DNA of 64,000 nt from Streptomyces naganishii JCM 4654 (GCF_014650575.1 NZ_BMVF01000006.1:248001-312000); one strand, 5' to 3'; counted from the stretch's first letter, positions 8,038 to 17,515 are shown. Made by a program: numbers and translations. The notes: generated by a model from the letters alone, not told the origin.

Positions 8038-9269
8038 GCCCCGACCTCGACAATGCTCAGTTCCGGTATGGGGAAGACCAGCCGGCCGCCCCATTCGCCC
8101 ACGAAGGACAACTGCTCGGTCAGCTCGGCCCGCAGGTTCCACGGGAGGACGAGCACGTAGTCCGGCCTGTCGGCGGCGATCCGCTCGGGCGGCAGGATCG
8201 GGACGCGCGTGCCCGGGGTGAACCTGCCGTGCTTGTACGGGTTGCGGTCGACGGTGTACGGGAGCAGGTCGGGCCGGATGCCGCAGTGGTTGAGCAGGGT
8301 GTTGCCCTTGCCGGGGGCGCCGTAGCCGACCACCGTCTCACCGCGCTCGGCCGCCTCGATGAGGAACTTCAGCAGGTCCCGGCGCACCTTGGCCACCCGG
8401 GCGGAGAACTCGGTGTACCCGGACAGCTCCTGGAGTCCGGCGGCCTTCTCCCGGTCCAGCACCTCGGCCACCCGCGCGGACGGCTCGCCCGCGGCCTCGG
8501 ACGGCCGGGCCCACAGCCGGATGGAGCCGCCGTGCGTGGGCAGCAACTCGACGTCCACGAGGGTGAGTCCGCCGCTCGCCAGCGCCCTGATCGCCGAGGC
8601 GACCGTGTAGTACTGGAAGTGCTCGTGGTAGATCGTGTCGTACTGGTTCTCCTCGATCAGGGTCAGCAGGTGCTGCACCTCGATGGAGACCCAGCCGTCG
8701 TCGGCGACCAGGGCGCGCAGCCCCTTCGTGAACCCGACCACGTCGGGGATGTGCGCGTACACGTTGTTGGCCACGACCAGGTTGGCCGGGCCGTGCTCCG
8801 CGCGCACCCGCGAGCCGGTGTCGGGGTCCAGGAACTCGGTGAGCGTGGGCACGCCCGCCTCCCGCGCGGCGGCGCCGACGTTCACCGACGGCTCGACGCC
8901 CAGGCAGCGGATGCCCCGCTCCACCAGGTGCTTGAGCAGGTACCCGTCGTTGCTGGCGACCTCGACCACGAAGGCGTCGGCGCCGAGGTCCAGCCGTTCG
9001 ACGGCGTCCGCGACGAAGGCGCGCGCGTGCTCCACCCAGGAGGTCGAGTAGGAGGAGAAGTAGGCGTACTCCTTGAAGGTCTCCTCCGGGGTGATCAGCG
9101 GCGGGATCTGCGCGAGCCAGCAGTCGGTGCAGACCCGCAGGTGCAGCGGGTACGCCGGTTCCGGCAGGTCCAGTTGATCGGCGGCGAGGAAGCTCTCGCA
9201 CGGCGGCGTGGCCCCGAGATCGACCACGCTCGCCATCGCTTCCGAGCCGCACAGTCGGCATCGTGTCAT
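8034..9269 (-). CDS. NDP-sugar C-methyltransferase (TylC3/NovU-like)
   Basis: 411 residues with the three-part layout of sugar C-3 methyltransferases. An N-terminal zinc site (CRLCG at residues 4-8 and CTDCWLAQ) comes first, then a SAM-binding core (VVEVASNDGYLLKHL and GVEPSVNVG). The C-terminal domain holds YGAPGKGNTLLNHCGI, typical of this family. TylC3, NovU and EvaC are related enzymes that methylate C3 of nucleotide 4-keto-6-deoxysugars. Adjacent to the cytidylyltransferase, it predicts a branched, C-methylated sugar in the polymer. The ATG overlaps the preceding GT4 stop by 4 bp. Confidence 0.88.
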   Translation of the reverse strand: MTRCRLCGSEAMASVVDLGATPPCESFLAADQLDLPEPAYPLHLRVCTDCWLAQIPPLITPEETFKEYAYFSSYSTSWVEHARAFVADAVERLDLGADAFVVEVASNDGYLLKHLVERGIRCLGVEPSVNVGAAAREAGVPTLTEFLDPDTGSRVRAEHGPANLVVANNVYAHIPDVVGFTKGLRALVADDGWVSIEVQHLLTLIEENQYDTIYHEHFQYYTVASAIRALASGGLTLVDVELLPTHGGSIRLWARPSEAAGEPSARVAEVLDREKAAGLQELSGYTEFSARVAKVRRDLLKFLIEAAERGETVVGYGAPGKGNTLLNHCGIRPDLLPYTVDRNPYKHGRFTPGTRVPILPPERIAADRPDYVLVLPWNLRAELTEQLSFVGEWGGRLVFPIPELSIVEVGA

Positions 9270-10513
9270 CGGCTGTTCCCATCCCCCCTGCCCGCGCGGG
9301 TGTCCCCGCCGCGAGCCAGTGCCGACCGCCCCGCGATCGCGGTGCGGTACTCCTCCAGCAGGCGCTCAAGGCCGACGGCCGGACTGAAGTCCCGCTCGTA
9401 GCGGCGCCGGGCCGCCTGCCCCATCTCCCGGCCGAGGCCGGGAGAGGCCGTGATCCGGCGCAGGCAGGACGCGAGCGAGGCCGCGTCGCCCGGCCGGTGC
9501 AGCAGCCCGGTCACCGCGTCCTCGACGAGTTCGGTGAAGGCGCCGTGACCGGCGGCGACGGCCGGGACTCCCGCCGCCATCGCCTCCACGGCCACCAGGC
9601 CGAACGCCTCCAGCCACGTCGAGGGCGCCACCACGGCCACCGCCTCCGCGACGGCCCGCCGGCACTGCTCCTGGTCGTACAGGCCGGCGTAGCGCACGTC
9701 GTCCCGGCCCGCCGCCCAGGCGCTCACCTCCCGCTCCAGCGGCCCCGTCCCGGCGATGACGAGCGGCACGCCCACACCGCCGCCGGCGGCGATCTCGTCC
9801 CACGCGGCCATCAGCAGCCGTACGCCCTTGGCCTCGGCGAGCCGGCCCAGGTAGAGCAGATGCCGGCCCGGGCCCGGGCGGCGCACGCCCGGGTCGGGCA
9901 CGAAGTTGTGCTTCACCGCAAGCCGCTGGGCCGGCATGCCGGACCGCACCAGGACCTCGCGCTGCGCGGCGGAGATGCACAGGAACCGCTCCACGCCGGT
10001 CCACCAGCGCCGCCGGTTGACCGACAGGCTGACCGCCAGCGGCACCGTCGCCAGCCGGGAGTCGCGGTAGCAGCCGTGCCGGACGGCGGGCAGCGGCGTC
10101 CCCCCGACGCAGTCCGTGCACGGCCGGCCGCCCCGCTGGAGCGTGCCGGGCGGGCAGACCTGGGTGTAGTTGTGCAGGGTGGCGACGGCGGGCACGTCCG
10201 CGTCGGCGCAGGCGGCCAGCACCGCAGGCGAGATCAGCGGGAAGACGTTGTGGATGTGCACCACGTCCGGCCGCTCGGCGCGCAGGCGGGCGGCGAGCTG
10301 CGAGCGGACCGCCGGGTTCCACGGCACGAGCAGCGGCAGCGCGGCCTTGCCGAGCAGGGAGCGGGAGGCGATGTCGTCGCTGCGCCGCTCGAACAGCTCC
10401 ACCTGGTGGCCGCCCGAGCGCAGCAGCTCGACCTCCTGGTCGACGACCTTGTTCTCCCCGCTGGGCTGCGCCGAGGCGTAGCGGTTGTGCACCACGAGGA
10501 CGCGCATGCTCAT
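9266..10513 (-). CDS. Glycosyltransferase family 4 (GT-B)
   Basis: 415 residues; ATG at 10513 overlaps the Wzy-like gene's stop by 4 bp (a second ATG lies at 10507). The GT-B fold is shown by the N-terminal RVLVVHNRYASAQPSGENKVV, which resembles many EPS GT4 enzymes, and the C-terminal VAPSTWLEAFGLVAVEAMAAGVPAVA, the E-x7-E donor-binding motif. HLLYLGRLAEAKGV is the usual start of the second Rossmann domain. It probably adds one sugar of the repeat unit at the cytoplasmic face. Four cysteines around CPPGTLQRGGRPCTDC could bind a metal. Confidence 0.88.
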   Translation of the reverse strand: MSMRVLVVHNRYASAQPSGENKVVDQEVELLRSGGHQVELFERRSDDIASRSLLGKAALPLLVPWNPAVRSQLAARLRAERPDVVHIHNVFPLISPAVLAACADADVPAVATLHNYTQVCPPGTLQRGGRPCTDCVGGTPLPAVRHGCYRDSRLATVPLAVSLSVNRRRWWTGVERFLCISAAQREVLVRSGMPAQRLAVKHNFVPDPGVRRPGPGRHLLYLGRLAEAKGVRLLMAAWDEIAAGGGVGVPLVIAGTGPLEREVSAWAAGRDDVRYAGLYDQEQCRRAVAEAVAVVAPSTWLEAFGLVAVEAMAAGVPAVAAGHGAFTELVEDAVTGLLHRPGDAASLASCLRRITASPGLGREMGQAARRRYERDFSPAVGLERLLEEYRTAIAGRSALARGGDTRAGRGDGNSR

Positions 10514-11790
10514 GAAACCTCCGGTCTGCGGGCCCATCGCGGGACACGTCGTCGAGGGGCGCCGGGCGTGGTGAGCGCGGTCGCGTGCGCCGGCGGCGCG
10601 GCCGGTTCGGGCGCCGGCGCCGGCGCCGCCAGCAGCGACACGGCCACGGCCAGGTGCAGCAGATACGGCGAGGCGTCGCCGAGCCCCGCCTCGGTGTACG
10701 AGGCGATCGCGCAGTAGCTGATGAGGAAGATCGCGCAGGCCCGCTGGAGCGACGGCGGCCGCAGCAGCGCGACGCCGCCCAGGACGACGAGGACCGCCGC
10801 GACCAGACCGACGCCGATCAGGCCCTGCTCGTTGTAGACGGCCAGCCAGCTGTTGTCGATCGGCAGTCCGCCGAAGGACTTGTCGCCCAGGCCCACGCCG
10901 AACCACTCCTGCGCGGTCGTCCGGGGCGCCGCCAGCAGGGCGTCCCAGACCTTGGCCCGGCCGGTGAGGCTGCTGAAGTTCTCCTGGCTCTGCCCGCGCA
11001 GGAACCACGTCTGGAGCGCCGAGGCGAAGCCGACGGCGGCCACCGCCGCGCACAGCACCGCCCAGCCGAAGAAGCGGCGGGCGGCGGCGCTGGTCAGGAA
11101 GAGCGAGCCGATCGCCAGGGCCAGCCCGAGGAGCAGGCCGAGCGTGGCCGTCCGGGTGTGGGTCAGGGCGAGCAGGACGAGCGACGGCACGATGATCACC
11201 GCCGCGCTCCTGCGGTCGGTGCGGCGGCCCAGCAGGAGCAGCGCGGTGAGCCCGATGATCACCGCCGCGTACTGGCCGATCTGCGGCGGGGTGAGCGGCC
11301 ACAGCGCGCCGACCAGCCGCCCGCCGTAGAGGTCGGGCATGGCCGCGCCGGGGGAGACGGCCAGGCCCGCGGCGACCGACCCGAGCACCGCGAAGTACAT
11401 CCGGATGTGATGCCGCACGAACGTCAGGCCGCCGTCCCACCAGCGGCTGAGCAGCCACAGCGTGCTGACGAAGAGGGACAGCCGGAAGCAGCGGAACAGC
11501 GCGCCGAACCCGGACTCCAGGTTCACGCTGGCGATCACGCTCGTCACCAGCAGCAGGGTCAGCAGGGACACGTAGGCGCTGGGCCGGATCCGCAGCCGGG
11601 GGTTGAGCGCGAGCGCCAGCGCGAACGCGGCGACCAGCGAGCCCATGGTGACCAGCTGGATGAGCGAGCGGGGCAGCGGGACGATGGTCTTCGCCCCGGC
11701 GGAGCCGAGGGTGTTGAGGACCAGCAGACCCCACACGACGGCGACGGCCCTCGGTGTGCCGTGTTCCGGCTCCTCGTGCATCTCAGCCAC
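10510..11790 (-). CDS. O-antigen ligase/polymerase-like (Wzy) membrane protein
   Basis: 426 residues with 10-12 predicted membrane spans and a large extracytoplasmic loop (about residues 260-320, TWFLRGQSQENFSSLTGR...) like that of the Wzy_C/O-antigen ligase family, where R-x-x-x-W and following residues handle the polyprenyl donor. The start is uncertain: GTG at 11790 overlaps the upstream stop by 8 bp, while ATG at 11781 is just after it. It is the only candidate polymerase in the operon, so it likely joins flipped repeat units on the outer face of the membrane. The C-terminal 50 residues are Ala/Pro rich. Confidence 0.8.
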   Translation of the reverse strand: MAEMHEEPEHGTPRAVAVVWGLLVLNTLGSAGAKTIVPLPRSLIQLVTMGSLVAAFALALALNPRLRIRPSAYVSLLTLLLVTSVIASVNLESGFGALFRCFRLSLFVSTLWLLSRWWDGGLTFVRHHIRMYFAVLGSVAAGLAVSPGAAMPDLYGGRLVGALWPLTPPQIGQYAAVIIGLTALLLLGRRTDRRSAAVIIVPSLVLLALTHTRTATLGLLLGLALAIGSLFLTSAAARRFFGWAVLCAAVAAVGFASALQTWFLRGQSQENFSSLTGRAKVWDALLAAPRTTAQEWFGVGLGDKSFGGLPIDNSWLAVYNEQGLIGVGLVAAVLVVLGGVALLRPPSLQRACAIFLISYCAIASYTEAGLGDASPYLLHLAVAVSLLAAPAPAPEPAAPPAHATALTTPGAPRRRVPRWARRPEVS

Positions 11791-13315
11791 CGGTCCCCAG
11801 GTCGAGGGTGCTGCCCGTGTCCTGCCGGTAGGGGGCGCTCTGCCACTGCATGAAGTCGAGCACCCGGCTCGGGTCGTGGACGACGAACTTCCACGGCCCG
11901 ACGTAGACGTTGTCGTGCCAGCGGTTCTGCTGCCTGAGGGTGATCGCGTCTGCCACCCGGTCGCCCTGGTACGGCGACCAGTCCGGATAGGTGCCGTAGT
12001 TGGCCAGCACCGCCATCCGGTCGCACTTCACCGTGCACTTGACGACCGACTCGTCCAGCAGGAAGCGGTTGTTGTGGATGTCCACCCGCTGCGTCTTCCA
12101 GCGGCAGTCGGCGAAGAGCGGCGCGGTGGTGATCGCCGGGCGCGCGCAGCGGGCGGAGCGCTTCACCAGCAGGGTGCAGTCACCGGAGGAGGTGTTGGCC
12201 GGGCTGTTGCAGAACCGGTCGGCGTTCTCCCACAGGGTGATCCCGGACCAGTTGTCCTCCAGTACGTTCCCGTAGATGTCGATCTTGTCCGTGCGGGCCT
12301 TGATCCGCGGTTCGCCGCCGGACTCGGACAGGTAGACCGTCGCGAAGGGGAAGCTGTCGCCGCGGTCGGCGTAACGGCGGCCCTCGGTCCAGTTGTTGCG
12401 CCGGATCGTGTTGTCGCGGATGACCGCGTTGTAGCTGGCCTCGTAGATCAGGGCGGCGCCGTCGTTGGCCTCCAGGACGTTGTCCTCGATGCGGAAGTCG
12501 TTGTTGTTGGTGTCGGCCCACAGCCCGGTCCCGCGGTTGTCGTGCACCCAGTTCCCGCGTACGTCGGCGCCGTCGACGGCCCAGAACTTGACGCCTCCGG
12601 TGCAGCCGCAGCCCGGCTGCCGCCGCTCCCAGTCGCCGGTGTTGTTGCCCGTGATCTCGTTGCCCTCCAGGACCAGGCCGCTGATCGGCCCGCCGCCCTT
12701 GTAGGCGTTCATGCCGTACTGCCCGTTGCCGCGCAGGCAGTTGGCCCGGACCTGCTGGTGGGCGCCGGCCATCAGTCCGGCACCCGAGTTGTGCTGGATC
12801 GTCGTGTGCTCGATCACCCAGCCGTCGGCCGAGTCGTGGTTGACCACGCCCTCGTTCTGCGGTGCGACGAAGCCCTGCACGGTCAGGTAGCCGATGGTGA
12901 CGTCGCGGGCGGTGCCGGCGAACGCGTACTGGTTGGTCCTGCGCCCGTCGAGCACCGCGCCCGGCGCGCCGAGGTAGCGGTCCCCGGTCTTGGGGACGAC
13001 CTGCGCGTAGCGGTCCGGATCGAGGCGGTGCGCGCCCGGCTTGAGCCAGAACGTCGTGTGCGCGGGACTGCTCTTCGTCTTGGCGGCCAGGTCGCCGACC
13101 ACCGCCGGGTCCACGGTCACCGCGCCCGCCGGCGCCTTGGCGGGACCGGCCGGGGGCTTGGCGCACACGCGGGCCGCGGACCGGGCCGCGGACGGGGACG
13201 GCTTGGCGGCCGGCTTCGCCTCGGGGGCGCCGGAGGTGCTCACGCAGCCGGTCGCCAGCAGGGCCAGCGCCAGCGGTGCCGCCGGCAGTGCCCACTTCCG
13301 CCACTTCATCCCCAC
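11783..13315 (-). CDS. Secreted lipoprotein with right-handed parallel beta-helix
   Basis: 510 residues. The signal peptide ends in a lipobox (LALLATGC), so Cys24 (from the GTG) is probably lipidated. After an Ala/Pro linker come many N-x-[IV]-x-x-N ladder repeats (IEHTTIQHNSGAGL, LEGNEITGNNTG, IRDNTIRRNN) that mark pectate-lyase-like beta helices. The closest functional analogues are polysaccharide lyases and epimerases, so it may trim or modify the polymer outside the membrane. A ggagg box sits 8 bp before the GTG at 13315 and 14 bp before the ATG at 13309, favouring GTG. Cysteines in pairs (CGC; CTVKC) suggest disulfides. Confidence 0.8.
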   Translation of the reverse strand: MGMKWRKWALPAAPLALALLATGCVSTSGAPEAKPAAKPSPSAARSAARVCAKPPAGPAKAPAGAVTVDPAVVGDLAAKTKSSPAHTTFWLKPGAHRLDPDRYAQVVPKTGDRYLGAPGAVLDGRRTNQYAFAGTARDVTIGYLTVQGFVAPQNEGVVNHDSADGWVIEHTTIQHNSGAGLMAGAHQQVRANCLRGNGQYGMNAYKGGGPISGLVLEGNEITGNNTGDWERRQPGCGCTGGVKFWAVDGADVRGNWVHDNRGTGLWADTNNNDFRIEDNVLEANDGAALIYEASYNAVIRDNTIRRNNWTEGRRYADRGDSFPFATVYLSESGGEPRIKARTDKIDIYGNVLEDNWSGITLWENADRFCNSPANTSSGDCTLLVKRSARCARPAITTAPLFADCRWKTQRVDIHNNRFLLDESVVKCTVKCDRMAVLANYGTYPDWSPYQGDRVADAITLRQQNRWHDNVYVGPWKFVVHDPSRVLDFMQWQSAPYRQDTGSTLDLGTGG

Positions 13316-13331
13316 GCGTCCTTCCTCCTTC

Positions 13332-15296
13332 CTAGCCGTGGAACCCGAGCACGGTGGTCAGTTCACGTCCGCCGTCGGTGAAGCCGGTGCCGATCAGGGT
13401 GGTCGACGGCTCCTTGCGTCCGAAGCCCGCGGAGTACCAGCCCAGCGGCGGCCCGGTCTCCCCGCGGTGCGCCCGCCAGCTCAGCCGCCCGGGCAGGTCC
13501 AGTACCGCGGAGCGTTCCTCGCCGTCCCGGGACCAGGTGAGCCGGGCGCGGTTTCCCGCGAGGTCCGCGGTGACGGCGGGGCCGAGGTGGAACGCCAGGC
13601 GCACGGCCCGGCGCGGGCCGCCGCGCACCTCGTCGACGATCCTCAACTCGCTCGTCTCGGGGGACAGTTCCACCTGGCGGCGGTGCACGGAGGGACCGTA
13701 GCCGTCGTGCTCGGCGCTCCAGCGCGATACGCCCTCGTCGGACGCGTCCGCCACCAGGACGCGGCTGCCGGCGTGCCGGGTCCACAGGAACGGGCCGCCG
13801 GAGACGGACTGGTCCGTGCCGTCCAGCTCCAGGGTGTTGTGGCCGAGGGTCGAGCGGAAGTACCGCCGCCACTCGGGCTGCCCGTGGTAGCAGTACGTCC
13901 CCGGATCGGCGAGCACGTCGACCCCGTCGTGCCGTACCTCCACGGACAGCGCGTCCGCGTGGGCGTGGGCCGCGATGGAGAGGAAGCCGTGCGGACCGCC
14001 GTCGCAGCGGCACCAGATCCCGCCCGGAGCGCGCAGCACCGTGAGCCCCGCGTCGGCGAAGTGGGCCGGGCGGCTCGCCGGGCGCGTGACGGCCGGGGCG
14101 GCCGCGTCCTTCGCGTACGGCCGGACCAGCGCGGCCAGCAGCGGGGTGCGCACGTCGGTGCCGGTCACCTCCGGCCACCAGGCGAGGGAGCCGAACACGG
14201 CGTCCCCGGTGGCCAGCAGCGAGCCCCAGCGGTCGGTGCCCGCGCCGTCCACGACCAGGCCGTGCCCGTCGTCCGCGTCGCCCTGGCGCGGCGGCCGCAG
14301 CCGGTCGTCCACGACGGCCGCGAGCGCGTCGGTCATCCGCAGCAGCACCAGCCGCACCGTCGCGGGGACCGGCACGGCGGCGGCGTCCGCCTCGGCCAGC
14401 GCGGCCAGCCCCAGCTCCAGTACGAGCCCGTGGTACTCGGTGGCCAGCTCCCGGTTGAGGCCGGAGAGGAAGGTGTTGCCGCGCAGATGCCGCTCCAGCG
14501 ACCGCAGCGCGCCGGCCCGCCAGCGCGCCGAGGCGGGGAACCAGCCGAACGCGCAGGACGCGGCGAACTGCCCGGCGGCCTCGGCGACGACGTGGTTGTT
14601 CGCCGAGGAACCCCGGCTGGGGAAGGCGGCCAGCCAGCGCTGGTGGTGCCAGATCTGGCGCAGGGCCACCGGGTTGTCCTCGAACAGGGCGGCCGCGCCC
14701 GGCCAGCCGTCGAGCAGCCGGCGCGTCCACACCCACGACAGCAGCCGGATGCCCAGCTCGATGCCGCTGGTCCAGTGCACCCCGCGCAGCGGCGGGTTGG
14801 CCGCCCACCAGGAGCGCAGGTGCGCGTCCACGCGCTCGGCGTACCGCTCGTCCCCGGTGAGCGCGTAGGCGGCGGCGAGCCGCGTGAGGTACTGGTGCCG
14901 GGACGGCTCCCAGATCTGCTTGATGTCCCCGACCGTGTCCTCGTCCCGGTACGGCACGTCGAAGGCGTAGCCGCCCGGCGCCCGGCGCCCGGTCTTCGGG
15001 TCGTACCACCAGTCCGGGTCGGCCATGTCGTCGCGCGCCACGCCGAAGAATTCGGCGTGCCCGGACATCAGCCGGTCCGCCTCGGCGACGAGGCGCTTGG
15101 CGGCGTCCGGCGGCACCGCGGCGAGGGCGCCGGCGGGCAGCACGGCGGTGAAGCGGGCGCCGGTCACGCGCGGCCCGTCGGGCGGAGGCGCCGACCGCCA
15201 CCGCCGCCTGCGCACCGCGTCGCCCACCCGGCCGCCGACCTCCCGCGGCCCCATGCGGGACAGCCGCCGCAGGTACCAGCCCGCGCTCATGGTCAT
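13332..15296 (-). CDS. Heparinase II/III family protein (alginate-lyase-like alpha/alpha toroid)
   Basis: 654 residues. The N-terminal part is an alpha/alpha toroid (GDIKQIWEPSRHQYL, then SANNHVVAEA) and the C-terminal part a beta sandwich with the Heparinase_II_III signature HAHADALSVEV and the metal/catalytic GTYCYHG segment. No signal peptide is visible, although the family is usually exported. The gene is coupled (4-bp overlap) to the dehydrogenase/oxidoreductase fusion upstream, a pairing I know from other actinobacterial and proteobacterial polysaccharide loci. It may act on uronic acid polymers or intermediates; the UDP-sugar dehydrogenase in the operon supplies a uronic acid. Confidence 0.85.
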   Translation of the reverse strand: MTMSAGWYLRRLSRMGPREVGGRVGDAVRRRRWRSAPPPDGPRVTGARFTAVLPAGALAAVPPDAAKRLVAEADRLMSGHAEFFGVARDDMADPDWWYDPKTGRRAPGGYAFDVPYRDEDTVGDIKQIWEPSRHQYLTRLAAAYALTGDERYAERVDAHLRSWWAANPPLRGVHWTSGIELGIRLLSWVWTRRLLDGWPGAAALFEDNPVALRQIWHHQRWLAAFPSRGSSANNHVVAEAAGQFAASCAFGWFPASARWRAGALRSLERHLRGNTFLSGLNRELATEYHGLVLELGLAALAEADAAAVPVPATVRLVLLRMTDALAAVVDDRLRPPRQGDADDGHGLVVDGAGTDRWGSLLATGDAVFGSLAWWPEVTGTDVRTPLLAALVRPYAKDAAAPAVTRPASRPAHFADAGLTVLRAPGGIWCRCDGGPHGFLSIAAHAHADALSVEVRHDGVDVLADPGTYCYHGQPEWRRYFRSTLGHNTLELDGTDQSVSGGPFLWTRHAGSRVLVADASDEGVSRWSAEHDGYGPSVHRRQVELSPETSELRIVDEVRGGPRRAVRLAFHLGPAVTADLAGNRARLTWSRDGEERSAVLDLPGRLSWRAHRGETGPPLGWYSAGFGRKEPSTTLIGTGFTDGGRELTTVLGFHG

Positions 15297-17485
15297 CGCG
15301 CCGCCGCCAGCGTCACCGGCGCGCCGGCCGCCAGGCCGTCCCGCACCGCGAGGGTGGCCGCCGTGGTGGCGACCAGCGACTCCAGCGGAACCGGCATGGG
15401 CCCGCCGGTCCGGACGGCCCTGACGAACGAGGCGAGTTCGGCGGACTGGCCCTTGTCCCGGGCCTTGGGCAGCCGCGAACTGACCCACCGCTTGCGGCCG
15501 TAGACCGAGGCGCGGACGAAGTCGTCGAGCTGGAGCACCTTTCCGTCCGCCAGCAGGTCCAGGGACTCCTTGGGGAACGCGGCGGAGCCGGTGGTGACGT
15601 AGCTGATGGTGGCGGTGGACCCGTCCGGGTAGCCCAGTACGACCTGGAGGTCCTCGTTGCCGGGGGCGGCGACCGCGTACACCGAGACCGGGTCGGCGTC
15701 GAGCAGCCAGCTCGCCGTGTCGATGAAGTGGCCGCCCTCGCCCGCGAACCGCGAGCCCTCGGTGCCCTGCTGGAGGTACCAGCTGCCGTGGTCGAGGCGG
15801 CCCGCGTTGACCAGGTAGCGCAGGCTCGCCGGACCGGTGCGGGCGCCGAACCGCCGCTTGGCCTCCCGCAGCAGCGGCGCGAACCGGCGGTTGAAGCCCA
15901 CCTGGATCCGGTCGTTGCCGGACTCCTCCACCGCCGCGAGCACCTTGGCCAGCTCGTCCCCGGTGAGGGCCAGCGGCTTCTCGACGAACACCGCCTTGCC
16001 GGCCAGCAGCGCCTTGCGGGTCAGCTCGGCGTGCGAGCTGTGCCGGGTCACCACGAACACCGCGTCCACGGACTTGTCGCCGAGCACGGCGTCCAGATCG
16101 GTGGTCGCCTCCGCGAAGCCGAACTTGCGCTGCGCGTTGGCCGCGGACAGCGCGGTCGTGGTGACGACGGTCGACAGCTCGACTCCGTCGCGCTGCGCCA
16201 GGTGCGGCAGCAGCATCGACGTCGCGTAGTTGCCCGCGCCGACGAACGCGAGCCGCACCGGCCTCCCGGCGGCCCTGGCCGGGGCGGGCGCGGCACCGCC
16301 GCGCCGCACCTTCGGCACGGCCACCGAAGGGGCCTCGGCCGGCCCCTGGTCCCCGGCCGCCTGACCGGGGTAGCGGAACAGCACCGCCAGCGCCTTCAGT
16401 TCACCCTCCTTCAGGCGCCGGTAGGTGTCCACGGCGTCCTCGAAGTCGGCGATGTGCGAGATCAGCGGCTCCACGTCGACGCGGCCGCCGGAGAGCAGGT
16501 CGAGGAAGCACGCCAGGTTGCGCCGCTCGGTCCAGCGCACGTAGCCGATCGGGTAGTCCCGCCCCTCCAGCTCGTACTCCGGGTCGTAGCGCCCGGGGCC
16601 GTAGCTGCGGGAGAAGCGGACGTCGAGCTCCTTCTCGTAGTACGCGTTCCACGGCAGGTCCAGGCGGCACTTGCCGATGTCGACGATCCGGCCGCGGTCC
16701 CGGCTCAGCCTGGCGGCCAGCTCCACGGGCTGGTTGCTGCCACCGCCGGCGGCCAGGTACACCTGGTCGACGCCGTGTCCGCCGGTGAGTTCGGCGACGG
16801 CGGCCTCCACGGCCGCGGAGGCCGGATCGCCGCAGGCCGCCGCGCCCAGGCGCTCGGCCAGCTCGCAGCGCACCGGGTCGGGGTCGGCGCCGACGACGCG
16901 GACCCCGGAGGCGGCGAGGAGCTGCACCACCAGTTGCCCGATCAGCCCCAGGCCGACGACCAGGGCCACCTCGCCTAGCCTCGACTCGCCCTGCCGCACG
17001 CCCTGCAACGCGATCGAGCCGACGGTGCCGAAGGCCGCGTGCCGGGGCGCGAGGCCGTCCGGCACCGGGGTGTAGAGGTTCTTCGGCACCCAGTTCAGCT
17101 CGGCGTGCAGCGCGTGCTCGTTGCCGGCGCAGGCCACGAGGTCGCCGGCCTTCACGTCGTCGACGCCGGCGCCGACCTGCTCGACCACCCCGCACAGCGA
17201 GTAGCCCAGCGGAGTGTAGGAGTCCAGCTTGCCCATCACCTTGCGGTACGTGGCCGGGACCCCGTTGGTGGCCACGCTCTGCATGACCTTGGCGACCTGG
17301 TCGGGACGCGAGCGGGCCTTGCCCAGCATCGACATGCCGGCCTCGGACACCTTCATGAGCTCGGTCCCGGTGGAGATCAACGAGTAGGCGCTGCGGACCA
17401 GCACGCCACCCGGCTTGCAGCCCGGCACCGGCACGTCCAGGAGGGCCAGTTCGCCGCTCTTGTAGTTCTGCACTACTTGTTTCAC
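15293..17485 (-). CDS. Fusion of zinc-type alcohol dehydrogenase and Gfo/Idh/MocA oxidoreductase
   Basis: 730 residues with two catalytic modules. Residues 1 to about 370 are a medium-chain dehydrogenase (GYSLCGVVEQVGAGVDDVK; cofactor loop VVGLGLIGQL). After a Pro/Ala linker, about 405-730 is a Gfo/Idh/MocA oxidoreductase with Rossmann start LAFVGAGNYATSML and the EKPLAL motif near 500. A GTG start precedes KQVVQNY. Such fusions are always annotated beside heparinase-like genes in surface-sugar clusters in my recollection. One enzyme could oxidise a sugar position and the other reduce a neighbouring one, using NAD(H) internally; this is inference. Confidence 0.87.
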   Translation of the reverse strand: MKQVVQNYKSGELALLDVPVPGCKPGGVLVRSAYSLISTGTELMKVSEAGMSMLGKARSRPDQVAKVMQSVATNGVPATYRKVMGKLDSYTPLGYSLCGVVEQVGAGVDDVKAGDLVACAGNEHALHAELNWVPKNLYTPVPDGLAPRHAAFGTVGSIALQGVRQGESRLGEVALVVGLGLIGQLVVQLLAASGVRVVGADPDPVRCELAERLGAAACGDPASAAVEAAVAELTGGHGVDQVYLAAGGGSNQPVELAARLSRDRGRIVDIGKCRLDLPWNAYYEKELDVRFSRSYGPGRYDPEYELEGRDYPIGYVRWTERRNLACFLDLLSGGRVDVEPLISHIADFEDAVDTYRRLKEGELKALAVLFRYPGQAAGDQGPAEAPSVAVPKVRRGGAAPAPARAAGRPVRLAFVGAGNYATSMLLPHLAQRDGVELSTVVTTTALSAANAQRKFGFAEATTDLDAVLGDKSVDAVFVVTRHSSHAELTRKALLAGKAVFVEKPLALTGDELAKVLAAVEESGNDRIQVGFNRRFAPLLREAKRRFGARTGPASLRYLVNAGRLDHGSWYLQQGTEGSRFAGEGGHFIDTASWLLDADPVSVYAVAAPGNEDLQVVLGYPDGSTATISYVTTGSAAFPKESLDLLADGKVLQLDDFVRASVYGRKRWVSSRLPKARDKGQSAELASFVRAVRTGGPMPVPLESLVATTAATLAVRDGLAAGAPVTLAAAR

Positions 17486-17515
17486 CGAAGTCCTCTTCGT
17501 CTCTCTGCCGGGGCT

